64,000 bases of DNA from an uncultured Clostridia bacterium (GCA_947625125.1 CANQNF010000001.1:62001-126000); one strand, 5' to 3'; counted from the stretch's first letter, positions 17,637 through 26,671 are shown. Notes: generated by a model from the sequence alone, not told the origin. A program made the numbers and translations.

Positions 17637-17786
17637 CCGATAGGGGAGTAATTGGCGCTATGCGTTTACTAAGTCAACAATCGCGGCGGGCTTTCCGTCT
17701 GGCTTGGTTATAAGACCCTGCGGCTTCGCACGGACTTAACAATGAGACTTATCTGCTTTTTATGGGGCGGATAGGTCATTTTTATT
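17637..17786 (+). promoter_or_regulatory. yybP-ykoY (Mn2+) riboswitch with terminator switch
   Basis: The leader begins GATAGGGGAGTA and ends AATGAGACTTATC, the conserved ends of the manganese-sensing yybP-ykoY class. GATAGG (17639-17644) can pair with CTTATC (17748-17753) as helix P1. Alternatively ACTTATCTGC (17747-17756) pairs with GCGGATAGGT (17767-17776) before CATTTTTATT, a terminator-like hairpin. The two pairings exclude each other, so ligand binding should permit read-through. Confidence 0.75.
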
Positions 17787-17816
17787 GCCCCAAATTCTGT
17801 AAAAGAGGTTATTCAT

Positions 17817-18815
17817 ATGTCGATCTGGCTGCACTTTTTACTTTTTGCGATAGGCATTGCGCTCATCGTCAAGGGCGGAGATTTCTTCGTCGACTCGGCG
17901 TCATACATCGCCGAAATATCCGGCATTCCCAAGTTCATCGTCGGCGCTACGATAGTCTCGCTTGCCACGACAATGCCGGAAATGCTGGTGTCCCTGATGG
18001 CTTCGTTCCAGGGGGCTGCCCTCGGCGACGCCGCCGAAGCTGCGGGAAAATATTCTATGGCCGTCGGAAACGCCATCGGTTCCGTCACCGCCAACACCGG
18101 TCTTATCCTTTCCATCGCCATCATTTTCATGAGCATTGCCGTGTCAAGAAAAAAATACCTCGTGAAGAGCGTGCTTTTGATAGCGTCCGTCGTGACTGTC
18201 TGGCTCGGCTGCCTCAGCGGTAAGCTCTCGATAATTGCGAGCGTTATTCTTCTTGTTATTTTTGCGGCATTTGTTGTCGAGAACATCAAATCCGCAAAAT
18301 CGGACATGACCGGAAGCGACGAGAGGCCGGAATTTGTCAAAAAAGAATTCATAATTAAAATTGTTTTATTCATAGTCGGTGCGGCGATGCTGGTCGTCGG
18401 CTCTGATCTTCTTGTAGACCACGGCACCCCGATAGCGCAGTTCTTCCACGTCCCCGACGGCATCATTGCGGTGACGATGATCGCCATCGGCACGTCCCTG
18501 CCCGAGCTTGTCACGACCCTGACCGCGATTATCAAGAAGCAGTCGAGCCTCTCGGCAGGAAACATCATCGGCGCAAATATCATCGACCTGACGCTTATTC
18601 TGCCGCTCAGCTCGCTGGTGTCCGGCGGCCGCCTGACGATTGATTCCCAAGGTATAACTTTCGACATCCCTGCCTGCATGATAGTGATTCTTATCGCCAT
18701 GCTTCCGACGCTTTTCACCGAAAAATTCCGCAAGTGGCAGGGCGCCGTGATGCTCGCGGTATATGCGGGCTACATCGCCCTCGTCGTCTCCAACGGCGCC
18801 GGCACGGTTGCGTAG
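17817..18815 (+). CDS. Calcium/sodium antiporter, CaCA family (YrbG-like)
   Basis: 332 residues with about ten membrane helices and two inverted alpha-repeat signatures: GATIVSLATTMPEMLVSLMA near residue 43 and MIAIGTSLPELVTTL near residue 222. These conserved Glu/Asn/Thr positions bind the exchanged ions. Bacterial members exchange Ca2+ for Na+ or H+. A yybP-ykoY riboswitch upstream suggests Mn2+-dependent expression, so manganese export or cation-toxicity relief is a plausible role. The ribosome site is AAGAGG. A terminator follows. Confidence 0.9.
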   Translation: MSIWLHFLLFAIGIALIVKGGDFFVDSASYIAEISGIPKFIVGATIVSLATTMPEMLVSLMASFQGAALGDAAEAAGKYSMAVGNAIGSVTANTGLILSIAIIFMSIAVSRKKYLVKSVLLIASVVTVWLGCLSGKLSIIASVILLVIFAAFVVENIKSAKSDMTGSDERPEFVKKEFIIKIVLFIVGAAMLVVGSDLLVDHGTPIAQFFHVPDGIIAVTMIAIGTSLPELVTTLTAIIKKQSSLSAGNIIGANIIDLTLILPLSSLVSGGRLTIDSQGITFDIPACMIVILIAMLPTLFTEKFRKWQGAVMLAVYAGYIALVVSNGAGTVA

Positions 18816-18870
18816 GCGGCAGTATTTTAGCGCGATATTAAGCGAGCTTGCACATATATCCCGAAATAAC

Positions 18871-18915
18871 ACCCGCACCGTTTTATCAATCAAAGCGGTG
18901 CGGGTTTATATATAA
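18871..18915 (+). terminator. Terminator of the antiporter gene
   Basis: ACCCGCACCG (18871-18880) pairs with CGGTGCGGGT (18896-18905), followed by a T/A-rich stretch. Confidence 0.8.
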
Positions 18916-18931
18916 AGGCGCTCCTCCCACC

Positions 18932-18974
18932 CCTCGCTCGCGAACGCTGCCGCGTTCGCTCACTCGGGGCTTTG
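18932..18974 (-). repeat. Solo end module of the hairpin-chain repeat family
   Basis: CCCCTCGCTCGCGAACG...CTCGGGGCTT is the reverse complement of the terminal module of the elements at 36.2, 54.2 and 59.5 kb, here alone between two genes. Confidence 0.75.
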
Positions 18975-19047
18975 CGCTAAGCCAAGGCCCCCTGACCCTT
19001 CCTTTCCCATTACCCCGTAAACAATCCGTAAAGATTTTTCCTTTCTC

Positions 19048-19076
19048 TTGCTATTTTCCGAAAAATGCTGTATAAT
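19048..19076 (+). promoter_or_regulatory. Promoter of the response regulator
   Basis: TTGCTA (19048-19053) and TATAAT (19071-19076) with 17-base spacing. Confidence 0.65.
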
Positions 19077-19103
19077 AAAACCATCAAACCACGGGAGGCG
19101 GAC

Positions 19104-19778
19104 ATGAAAACAATACTGATCGTCGACGACGACGTGCACATCGGCGACATGCTCGAGGAGGCTCTTTCAAAGGAGCGCTACCTTACAAGGCGAGCATATT
19201 CGGGCACGGAGGCGATAATGATACTTGAAAATTTCCGTCCCGACCTTGTTCTTCTGGACCTCATGCTTCCCGGTGCGTGCGGCGAGGAGGTCCTGCAAAA
19301 GACGGGCGACATCCCCGTGATTGTTTTATCGGCAAAGGCCGACCCCGATTCAAAGGTGTCTCTTCTTTTGGGCGGCGCGCGTGATTATGTCGCAAAACCC
19401 TTTAATTTGGGGGAATTGATGGCGAGGATATCGGTGCAGCTTCGCGGTGCTCCGGACGCTTCCGGCGGGCTCTGCGAATTTGACGGTATATCCCTTGACA
19501 GCCTTAATCGAACGGTTAGCTATCATGGCGAGCCGGTAAAGCTCACGAGGACCGAATATGCGATTCTGAAGATCATGATCCAGCGCCCGAAGCAGGTTTT
19601 CACAAAGACCCAGATTTTAGACAGAATATCTTCGGACACGCCCGACTGCACGGACAGTTCTTTAAAGATACATATATCGAACCTGCGGAAAAAACTCCGC
19701 GAGGTCTCCGGCAAGGACTATATTGAGGCTGTTTGGGGCATCGGCTTCAAGCTCGAACAGGGCTCCAAAAAGCAATAA
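19104..19778 (+). CDS. OmpR/PhoB-type response regulator (orphan)
   Basis: 224 residues. The receiver domain (1-115) has the acidic DDD near residue 9, the phospho-acceptor aspartate in LVLLDLMLPG, and the conserved lysine in YVAKPF. The winged-helix DNA-binding domain (125-222) ends YIEAVWGIGFKL. The start at 19104 follows GGGAGG; the longer frame adds unrelated residues. No histidine kinase is encoded beside it, so its partner lies elsewhere. The convergent ABC operon is separated from it by three hairpins. The regulated genes are unknown. Confidence 0.92.
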   Translation: MKTILIVDDDVHIGDMLEEALSKERYLTRRAYSGTEAIMILENFRPDLVLLDLMLPGACGEEVLQKTGDIPVIVLSAKADPDSKVSLLLGGARDYVAKPFNLGELMARISVQLRGAPDASGGLCEFDGISLDSLNRTVSYHGEPVKLTRTEYAILKIMIQRPKQVFTKTQILDRISSDTPDCTDSSLKIHISNLRKKLREVSGKDYIEAVWGIGFKLEQGSKKQ

Positions 19779-19854
19779 AAAACAGAGTCTTAGGCAGTCT
19801 CGCATAAAACAACAAAACCAAAATTTTAATGCGGCGGTCTGCCAAAAGGGTGCT

Positions 19855-19953
19855 AAACTAATTTCATTAGTTTACACAAAGCCATTCCGAGCAATCGGGT
19901 ATGGCTTTTGCTTGAATAAAGAAAACCATCGGTGCCGCCGGTGGTTTTCTTTG
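19855..19953. terminator. Three successive hairpins between convergent operons
   Basis: AAACTAAT/ATTAGTTT (19855-19873), AAAGCCAT/ATGGCTTT (19878-19908) and GAAAACCATCGG/CCGGTGGTTTTC (19921-19949), with T or A runs on both sides. These allow bidirectional termination. The rest of 19954-20067 is featureless. Confidence 0.8.
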
Positions 19954-20067
19954 GACAATAAAATCAAATACAAATTGGAACTCGCGCTGTGATAACCGGG
20001 ATTTGAAATCATCATTTATTGATTCTTAAGTATTGGTGCTTTAACTATATGGATTTAAGCGCAATCA

Positions 20068-22161
20068 TTATATAAGCAATTTAAAAATCTCTCGGTTCCC
20101 GCTGACCCGCCAGCAGAGCCACTGCATAAAGTCCGCGCCCGCGAGATAGATGACGATCGGCAGGGCGAACGCCGCAAGAGTGATTACCGTCGCGGTCGTC
20201 GGGCTTTTGCATTTATAAGAGATGAACAGTACGACCTCCGCGAAAATCGTCAATGAAATTATGCGGTAGAACGTAAGCAAAACTAAGTATCCCAGCACCG
20301 GCAGGCCGCCTAATTTTGCATATGCCGAAATCGCGGAAATCGGCTCAAAAAGCCCCTGCGAGCCGTAGGTCAGAATCATCTCGACATAGTGCGGGACGTA
20401 CACCGCGAGGCAGATTATCAGCGTAAAAATCGCGGCGACGGCGGAGTTATGCTCGAAATAAGTGCGCTTGCCCGCTTTAGTGGTATAAAGCAAAAAGCCG
20501 ATTCGCGCGCGGTTGTCATAGGCTATAAGCGGCGAAATTGCGAGGCAAATCCCCAAAATCGCGACCAGCCCGAGCTTATAGTCGGTCTTGAAGCCGTTCA
20601 CGCCGAAAAGCTCTTCCCAGCCGGTCGTGTAGTACATAAATTCGGGCACATCTCGTGCGGAAAGGCTAACCGCATTATTATATTGGCTAACGAGTTTTTC
20701 AAATCCGCTGCGCTTAGACCAGTATTCGTTGTCGGTGAAAGCGCCTGACATCGCGGCTTTATAGCCCTCGGCGAGCTTGTCGGCGGCCGCACGCATGTAC
20801 TCGTAGACCTCTGCGGGGCTTTGTTTCGCGTAAGCCTCGGAGGCGTAAGCGCGATAATAGTTGTCGCTAGAACTGTACGGGCGTACGTAGTTATATTCGC
20901 TGTAAAGCGAAAAAGCAAGCACGGCGGCGAATATCAAAAGCCCCTTATGAAGAAGGAATAATTTGTGCATAGAATATGCAAAAAGCCGTTTCGGAGGCTT
21001 TATTTTTATGATTCTTTTGCGGGATTTCTTGACCTCGGATATTGATATATTCTCATAAAGCCTTACCGTCACAAAAATTAACAAAATTATCAATATGGCG
21101 AGCACTGCCGTCGTCGTTCCGAGCAGATTTATCGGAAAACCGAACAGGTTGATGTTTGCATATGTTTTGAACAGGTGCGCCGAATTGATAAACGCAGCTA
21201 AGTTTATCTGCTTTATCGGCGAGAGCACCGACGTCTCGGAGATGATGAGATAAAGTGCGGTTTCGACCCCTCCCGCAAGCAGGAGCACGAAGTACGCAGT
21301 TGTGTTTTTGAAGCGTATAAACAGGCTTTGCGCGATGAGCGCGCAGATAAACATCGCCAAAATCTTGTAGATGAACACGAGCGCGAGCAGCTGCAGAACG
21401 CTTATTCTGAGGTTGCAGCCAAGGAAACCTTTTAAGGACTGCGCGGGTCTCGACAGATCCCCCAAGCCGAAGCGAACCGAGCCTATCCACAGATTCAGAA
21501 GAAAGAAACCGCCCCCGAAGAGTAAACACACAGAGAACACCGCCGCCGTTTTTGACAGCGCAAGCCGGGTTCTTCCGTATCGCAGAGGTTTGACTAATCC
21601 TACTATCCCGCACTCGCGGTCTTTATAAAAAATCACGGTTACGGCGGTGAATATTATGAATAATAAAAGTATATCCGACGGCGTGTTCTCAATCGCCAAA
21701 AGCACTCCGTTTGACGGCGCAAAGACCGGCTGAATGCTCCGAACGCTGTCATACGCGGCCGGAGTTTTGACGATATTTCGGTAAGCAAAGCTCGAGGGGT
21801 CTGCAAAAATCGAGACCGCGGTCATCGTCGCTGCTGCGTCATCGATCGACTGCAAATACTGACGATACGTCCCGACGGCCTTTAGCTGCTCGATTTCTTC
21901 ATTCATCATCTGCCGGACTTCCCACTTGCCGGCTTCCCACCCGCCGAACATATTGTCACGCCGGGCGACCGAGTAGTCGTAGGCTTGCTCAAACGTCTTG
22001 CCCTCGGCGAGGGCGTAGTATTCCTTGTACTCTTTCGCCGGGCAGTACATTCCGAAAGTCTGCGAGCAGGATATGTAAATATTCAGCAAAACCGCGCAAA
22101 TAGCCACTAAAACGAACATTTTTTGGTGCAAAAGTTTGTAAATCTCGTTACGGAATATCAT
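20068..22161 (-). CDS. ABC-2-type transporter permease
   Basis: 697 residues in two similar halves. Each half has a first helix, a large extracytoplasmic region (~residues 35-150 and 425-530) and a membrane bundle. RDRECGIVGLVKPLRYGRTRLALSK is the cytoplasmic signature common in clostridial ABC-2 exporters. It is the membrane half of the exporter with the ATPase whose stop overlaps its start by 4 bases. The substrate is unknown. The presence of two surface lipoproteins in the operon suggests a role in envelope sensing, peptide export or resistance. Confidence 0.85.
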   Translation of the reverse strand: MIFRNEIYKLLHQKMFVLVAICAVLLNIYISCSQTFGMYCPAKEYKEYYALAEGKTFEQAYDYSVARRDNMFGGWEAGKWEVRQMMNEEIEQLKAVGTYRQYLQSIDDAAATMTAVSIFADPSSFAYRNIVKTPAAYDSVRSIQPVFAPSNGVLLAIENTPSDILLLFIIFTAVTVIFYKDRECGIVGLVKPLRYGRTRLALSKTAAVFSVCLLFGGGFFLLNLWIGSVRFGLGDLSRPAQSLKGFLGCNLRISVLQLLALVFIYKILAMFICALIAQSLFIRFKNTTAYFVLLLAGGVETALYLIISETSVLSPIKQINLAAFINSAHLFKTYANINLFGFPINLLGTTTAVLAILIILLIFVTVRLYENISISEVKKSRKRIIKIKPPKRLFAYSMHKLFLLHKGLLIFAAVLAFSLYSEYNYVRPYSSSDNYYRAYASEAYAKQSPAEVYEYMRAAADKLAEGYKAAMSGAFTDNEYWSKRSGFEKLVSQYNNAVSLSARDVPEFMYYTTGWEELFGVNGFKTDYKLGLVAILGICLAISPLIAYDNRARIGFLLYTTKAGKRTYFEHNSAVAAIFTLIICLAVYVPHYVEMILTYGSQGLFEPISAISAYAKLGGLPVLGYLVLLTFYRIISLTIFAEVVLFISYKCKSPTTATVITLAAFALPIVIYLAGADFMQWLCWRVSGNREIFKLLI

Positions 22162-22889
22162 GTGTCGTCACCGTAGTATTGCATATATAAGTTCTCTAAG
22201 TTTTTCTCGCCGGTTTTAACCTTTTCGCATAATTCGGGGACGGTTCCCTCGTCGATGAGCTCGCCCTGCTTTATGAGCAAAATGCGGTCGGCGATGGTCT
22301 CAATGTCGCTGACGATATGCGTTGAAATTATGACGATTTTGTCTTTCGATAGCCTTGAAATCAGGTTTCGCGTGATGACCCGCTGTTTCGGGTCAAGACC
22401 CGCCGTCGGCTCGTCCAAAATAAGCAGCTTCGGATTACCTAAGAGCGCCTGCGCTATCAGCACCCGCTGCTTCATTCCGCCCGAGAAGCCGCCTAACTTT
22501 TGGTCGGCCTGCTCGGAAAGCTCCACCAAATCAAGCACCCGCTCGACTTCGCCGCGAATCTTCTCCTTTTTAATGCCTTTTAGCGCGGCAAGATACCCTA
22601 CAAACCGCGAGGCGGTGAATGAGGGGTAAAGCTCCTGCTGTTGGGGCATGAAGCCGATTTTGCGGCGGTATTTCGCCTGTAATTTTTCGATGTCCTCGCC
22701 GTTCCAAAGAATTTCGCTGTCGGTGTCGGCGGGGATATTTTGCGTTATGAGGTTCATCATCGTCGACTTGCCCGCGCCGTTAGGGCCTAAAAGCCCATAA
22801 ACGCCGTCGTGAAAGTCATAATCGAAGTCGATGAGCGCGTGATTCTGGCCGTAGTGCTTGTTCACGCCGTTTAAGGATAGTGTGTTCAT
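22158..22889 (-). CDS. ABC transporter ATP-binding protein
   Basis: 243 residues with Walker A GPNGAGKSTM near residue 35, signature LGGFSGGMKQRV, Walker B KLLILDEPTAGLD and the switch histidine in VIISTHIVSD. This matches drug/antibiotic-type ABC exporter ATPases. It overlaps both neighbours by 4 bases, so the lipoprotein, ATPase and permease are translationally coupled. It powers the permease. Confidence 0.95.
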   Translation of the reverse strand: MNTLSLNGVNKHYGQNHALIDFDYDFHDGVYGLLGPNGAGKSTMMNLITQNIPADTDSEILWNGEDIEKLQAKYRRKIGFMPQQQELYPSFTASRFVGYLAALKGIKKEKIRGEVERVLDLVELSEQADQKLGGFSGGMKQRVLIAQALLGNPKLLILDEPTAGLDPKQRVITRNLISRLSKDKIVIISTHIVSDIETIADRILLIKQGELIDEGTVPELCEKVKTGEKNLENLYMQYYGDDT

Positions 22890-23968
22890 GGCTCACTCCT
22901 TTTGAACATCTCATCTTCAGGGACTTTTTTGAAATTATCTCCCCCGAACTCGCTGTAAATAATATAACTGCCGTCGTGATAGCAAAGAACATAGTTATAT
23001 TTTGGGATAACTCCCTTGTTGATCTCGAGTATTTCACCGGTCGAAAGGTCGATAGCGGTGCCGTCGGTATTGAAGAAATACCCGTTGACAGGTAACACGG
23101 CAATGTTATCAGGCAGCTCATAGTTTTCATAAACCATTTCATTGCCTTCGCTGTCAACTATGACTGCATTGTCGCCGTCCATATATCCGTAGTAGCCGCC
23201 GCTTGCAAACATCGGTTTGTAGGCATCGTATTCATTGATTGAGGATAAAGGCATATCCCAATCGGTTATCTCACCTGTTTCGAGGTCGAAACGAAGAAAA
23301 ATACTGTTATAATCGCGTATATACAAGCCTCCGTTATATTCTCCGAGTATACTCGGAAGTGCGGGATAATCTGTAAGCTGCCATTTATTGTATTCCTTAT
23401 TTGTAAAATCATAGCTGCAGATATATGTTTCTCCGTCACCCGTTGCGACGCCCGTGTGAGGCTCGTGCTCCTCCTCGATAGTGGTAAAATAGGCGACCGA
23501 ACCTTTCATCACAAGGTCCTGAATGTAGTCGACATCTTCAAGGGTATCATACTTTATCCTCGAGCTGCCGTCAAGCTCCGCCTTATAGATATCCTTATAA
23601 ACGTGCAGATTTTCGTCTTTGTCCCACTCGGAATTATAGCGGAAAAAGTAAAGACTATTCCCTACAACTGTCGGGTGGAAATCCATTCCGAAAGAAGTGC
23701 AGATATCGGGATCGTTGTGCCGGCAGTTCGGTTTCGAGCACATTAACGCCGACTTCATCGAATCGAAGTCGAAAAACCACAGCCGCTGAGCCATAAAATC
23801 GTCGCCGTCATAATCCTCGGAATAAAACATGCCGTTCAGATTGAGATTTGAGAATCTGCTGTTCCTGCGAGCGGTTTCATAGCCCTCGGCGTAATCGGCT
23901 TTCTTTTCCGCGCCGCATGCTGTCATAATAAACAGAGCGGCAAAAATAAATATAAGTATTTTTTTCAT
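22886..23968 (-). CDS. Surface lipoprotein with C-x2-P-x-C-x-H motif (paralogue B)
   Basis: 360 residues with a signal peptide and lipobox (FIMTACG). The body consists of repeating beta-strand blocks typical of propeller-like proteins. Near residue 75 it has CSKPNCRHNDPDIC, shared with the neighbouring lipoprotein and with the sigma-linked membrane protein at 52.9 kb. The spaced Cys/His set could bind metal or form disulphides; this is inference. The start at 23968 follows AGAGGTG. The last bases overlap the ABC ATPase start, so it belongs to the transporter operon. No function is assigned. Confidence 0.75.
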   Translation of the reverse strand: MKKILIFIFAALFIMTACGAEKKADYAEGYETARRNSRFSNLNLNGMFYSEDYDGDDFMAQRLWFFDFDSMKSALMCSKPNCRHNDPDICTSFGMDFHPTVVGNSLYFFRYNSEWDKDENLHVYKDIYKAELDGSSRIKYDTLEDVDYIQDLVMKGSVAYFTTIEEEHEPHTGVATGDGETYICSYDFTNKEYNKWQLTDYPALPSILGEYNGGLYIRDYNSIFLRFDLETGEITDWDMPLSSINEYDAYKPMFASGGYYGYMDGDNAVIVDSEGNEMVYENYELPDNIAVLPVNGYFFNTDGTAIDLSTGEILEINKGVIPKYNYVLCYHDGSYIIYSEFGGDNFKKVPEDEMFKRSEP

Positions 23969-24021
23969 ATAAATCACCTCTATAACCATCATATCACAAG
24001 CCTAAAAGGCTGTCAACAGCA

Positions 24022-25200
24022 TTATCTTTTCTCCTCGAAAATTTCCTCAGGCGAGACCCTGCGATAGCTCCCGTAATCAATACCCGTTCTCACTATATAG
24101 CCGCCATCGCGATAGTCTAAAACAAAATCTCCCGAAGTCACAACATCTGCGTTAAGTTGGCGTATCTCAAGCGTATTTGTATCAAGCGCCATGCCGTAAA
24201 ATGGGCTGAACAGAAATCCGTTTACAAGGCAGCTGCCTATATTTGGAACAAAGTCGGTTTCCACAGCGTCCTCGCCCTGCCGCACAATGAAACTTTTCTC
24301 GCCTGTTTGGAAACAGAGTATACCGCCGCCTGCAAAAAATTCTCCCAGCGGGTCGATGTCATACGGCGGGTCTTTAAGATTTCCGCCTGCCAAATCATAG
24401 GTTTTATATGCGTTCACCGTCATTTTCTGACCCTCGTCGATATAGGCGTTCCAGTCCTCATCGGTCGCCGTCGAGAAGTCGATAGGTTCCTGCTTTTCGT
24501 TTTTATAGCTCGCTCTGACGTACAGTTTTCCGTCAAAATAACCTTTTATTTCGGCAGAAGTATCATAGCCCCGGCAGATCTCGCAAAGCGTCTCGGCCTT
24601 GTTTGTTTCGCAGTTGAACGAGCACAGTCTGACGGTTTTAAGTCCGCTTTCGGTAAAGCCGTCGTCGTTGAATTCCGACTCGGAAACAGTGAAACAGAGC
24701 GTTTTGCCGATTATTGCGATAGGTGTGAGCGAATCCGAAGCGCAGTTTTTGATTTCGGCAAGTTTAATTCTACCGGTGCCGTCCATGCCCGCGCTGTAAA
24801 TTTTGACAGCCTGTTCGGGGCCCCACTCCGGGTCGTTTGTCATAAAATAAATTTTGCCGTCGACAGCGACCGGGTGGTTTCCCATGCCGAATGCCGAGCA
24901 GGTCTCGGGGTCGTCGTGAGGGCAGTTCGGCTTTGAGCATATGGCGGTCGATTTAAGCGTATCGAAGTCGGTAAAATTCAGTCGGAAATCCGCAAACTGC
25001 GCGGTCATCACCTGCTCGGTGTAAAACTCGCCGCCTTTCGCGGACATATGGGTGTTTGTGTTGATGACCGATGTTTCGTCGGTCGAAACAACGGGCGCCG
25101 GCTCAACCGTATGCGGGCCTTCCGATTCTTTTTGCGCCGTTTCGCCGCAAGCCGTCAGAAGCGTCAGTGCTGCCAAAACCAATGCAAATAATTTATTCAT
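24022..25200 (-). CDS. Surface lipoprotein with C-x2-P-x-C-x-H motif (paralogue A)
   Basis: 392 residues, signal peptide with lipobox LLTACG, then a Ser/Thr/Glu-rich linker. Near residue 92 it has CSKPNCPHDDPETC followed by SAFGMGNHP, closely matching the downstream paralogue (CTSFGMDFHP). Both genes also share the ribosome-site region GAGGTGATTTATATGAA, so they look like a tandem duplication. It lies 53 bases upstream of paralogue B in the same operon. The function is unknown; the structure suggests a beta-propeller on the outer face. Confidence 0.75.
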   Translation of the reverse strand: MNKLFALVLAALTLLTACGETAQKESEGPHTVEPAPVVSTDETSVINTNTHMSAKGGEFYTEQVMTAQFADFRLNFTDFDTLKSTAICSKPNCPHDDPETCSAFGMGNHPVAVDGKIYFMTNDPEWGPEQAVKIYSAGMDGTGRIKLAEIKNCASDSLTPIAIIGKTLCFTVSESEFNDDGFTESGLKTVRLCSFNCETNKAETLCEICRGYDTSAEIKGYFDGKLYVRASYKNEKQEPIDFSTATDEDWNAYIDEGQKMTVNAYKTYDLAGGNLKDPPYDIDPLGEFFAGGGILCFQTGEKSFIVRQGEDAVETDFVPNIGSCLVNGFLFSPFYGMALDTNTLEIRQLNADVVTSGDFVLDYRDGGYIVRTGIDYGSYRRVSPEEIFEEKR

Positions 25201-25341
25201 ATAAATCACCTCTTTGACATTATACCCCCCCGCGAAAATTTGTCAAGGGGCGAGAGTGGTTATCCTTAGGCCTCAAAAAGCTCATCGATTGCCGCTCTTA
25301 TGTATTCCCCTTGATTCTTTATGACATATTCCCCACCGATT

Positions 25342-25770
25342 TTATAAACCACTTCGGCGGAGGCGGGGATTTTTGCTCGAATAATCTTTATTATAAAAAA
25401 CCGTGCGCATCACTTCATAAAACTGCCGATCGCTGACCGAGAAAAAGTCTTTATATTCGCCGAGCTTTGCAAACAATTCTCTTGTGTCCTCTGTGTCCTC
25501 GCGGTCGCGGGTGTTGTAAAGCTGACGGATTTTCACCTGAAGCCGACTGTTCTCAAACTCCTCTCGGCTTGCGGGCAGAAGCATCAGCGCGTCGGAATAT
25601 CCGAGCCGCTGTAGTAGCGATCTCAGAGTATTTCCATGAGGAACATAATTACCGTTTTCAATTCGTGAAAGGGTCATCGGCGAGCACAATCCCTCGGCAA
25701 GCTCCGCTTGCGTGATTCCGAGCTCATCCCGCCGCTGTTTTATAAAATTCCCGATGTTAAATAGCGCCAT
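25342..25770 (-). CDS. XRE-family transcriptional regulator, possibly truncated
   Basis: 142 residues with an N-terminal helix-turn-helix (FIKQRRDELGITQAELAEG...MTLSRIENGNYVP, residues 8-60) and a helical tail. The frame ends with KNPRLRRSGL. Another frame then continues to a TAA at 25266-25268 with coding-like AKIPASAEVVYKIGGEYVI and AAIDELFEA segments, so a frameshift or small deletion near 25345-25375 is suspected. It probably controls the lipoprotein/ABC operon that begins ~140 bases downstream. Promoter: TTGAAA-17-TATAAT at about 25804-25832. Confidence 0.75.
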   Translation of the reverse strand: MALFNIGNFIKQRRDELGITQAELAEGLCSPMTLSRIENGNYVPHGNTLRSLLQRLGYSDALMLLPASREEFENSRLQVKIRQLYNTRDREDTEDTRELFAKLGEYKDFFSVSDRQFYEVMRTVFYNKDYSSKNPRLRRSGL

Positions 25771-25898
25771 ATATATCATTCCTTAATCGTGGTGATTATT
25801 TTATTATAGCGCAAATATGACGATATTTCAATAGAAGCGGGAGATTTAATGCTGAATATAAGGGAAAATCACGATAAAATTGAAAGTTTTATTGGGCA

Positions 25899-26015
25899 TT
25901 AACAGTGACGGGGATTGAATTTCAAGAAGAAAATACACTTGGCAAATTGGTGCTCACCGTCCTTCAGGCACTCCATGACCGGCGCAAAAAATTCAAAATA
26001 CTTCGGGATCGCTAT
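25899..26015 (-). pseudogene. Remnant of an Mrr-like restriction endonuclease N-terminus
   Basis: A frame of ~38 codons reads AIPKYFEFFAPVMECLKDGE, similar to the N-terminal domain of Mrr-type endonucleases. The expected start position holds ATA (26013-26015) with an AAGGAG site (26024-26029) at the right spacing, as if ATG had mutated. The frame stops after HC, and no Mrr catalytic domain follows. It starts 18 bases after the end of the preceding gene, so it was probably its operon partner. Confidence 0.45.
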
Positions 26016-26032
26016 GACGTATCTCCTTATAA

Positions 26033-26596
26033 TTATTGCTTACTGGCAGTCAACCTGAGAATCGCATCCATATTATCGATAATAAACTGCTGTGCTTCGC
26101 GGTTATATACGACGACGCGGTAATCGCCGTACATTCCGTGCCTGAAATCGACGGAAATGCCAAGCTTTTCGCCCTCTTCTGTCGGGGTCTTTATAGGCTT
26201 CCCGTTCAAGTCTGTCGTTTCGGAAAGGGCACCTATGCTGATGAGCCATTCCGTTATTCTCCTGTGACTAAGCGGCTTCATGGCGTCATCGTCGATAAGT
26301 TTGTTAAACCTTTTGGTTATTTCACTTATCGGCATCGGATATATAGAAAACTGAAATGCAGAGAGCTGTTCCTGCGTGATTTCAAAAGGATTCTTCGCTG
26401 ATTTTTTAGCGGGACCGACCCCGCCGGCCTCGATGACGCGTCTCAAAACGTCCGACACAAAGAAGAAGCACCTTGACAGCCTGATGTTGTTGACTATGTC
26501 CGTTTCGGCGACCGGTTGTCCGTCGAGCGGATTAAAACCGTTAGCCAGCTTATCAATAAATGTCTTTGCATACTCAATTTTTTCAAGCTCTGTCAT
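26033..26596 (-). CDS. Conserved hypothetical protein (187 aa)
   Basis: I do not recognise a named family. The protein is soluble and begins MTELEKIEYAKTFIDKLANG with NNIRLSRCFFFVSDVLRRV. A winged-helix-like C-terminal half (HRRITEWLISIGAL...GISVDFRHG) suggests DNA binding. GGAGGAC precedes the ATG. The promoter TTGACT-16-TATAAT is at 26644-26671. It was probably followed in its operon by the Mrr-like remnant, so a link to restriction or defence is possible but unproven. Confidence 0.65.
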   Translation of the reverse strand: MTELEKIEYAKTFIDKLANGFNPLDGQPVAETDIVNNIRLSRCFFFVSDVLRRVIEAGGVGPAKKSAKNPFEITQEQLSAFQFSIYPMPISEITKRFNKLIDDDAMKPLSHRRITEWLISIGALSETTDLNGKPIKTPTEEGEKLGISVDFRHGMYGDYRVVVYNREAQQFIIDNMDAILRLTASKQ

Positions 26597-26643
26597 ATTG
26601 TCCTCCGAAATAAATAATATTTAGGTAATTTGCCTATATTTTT

Positions 26644-26671
26644 ATTATACACAGATAATGGGGATAGTCAA
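26644..26671 (-). promoter_or_regulatory. Promoter of the 187-aa protein gene
   Basis: TTGACT (26666-26671) and TATAAT (26644-26649), 16-base spacer on the minus strand. Confidence 0.75.

Noticed and set aside
25905-26123. 72-codon plus frame starting MTGIEFQEEN
   Set aside because: It is antisense to the Mrr-like remnant and the end of the 187-residue gene, without a ribosome site.
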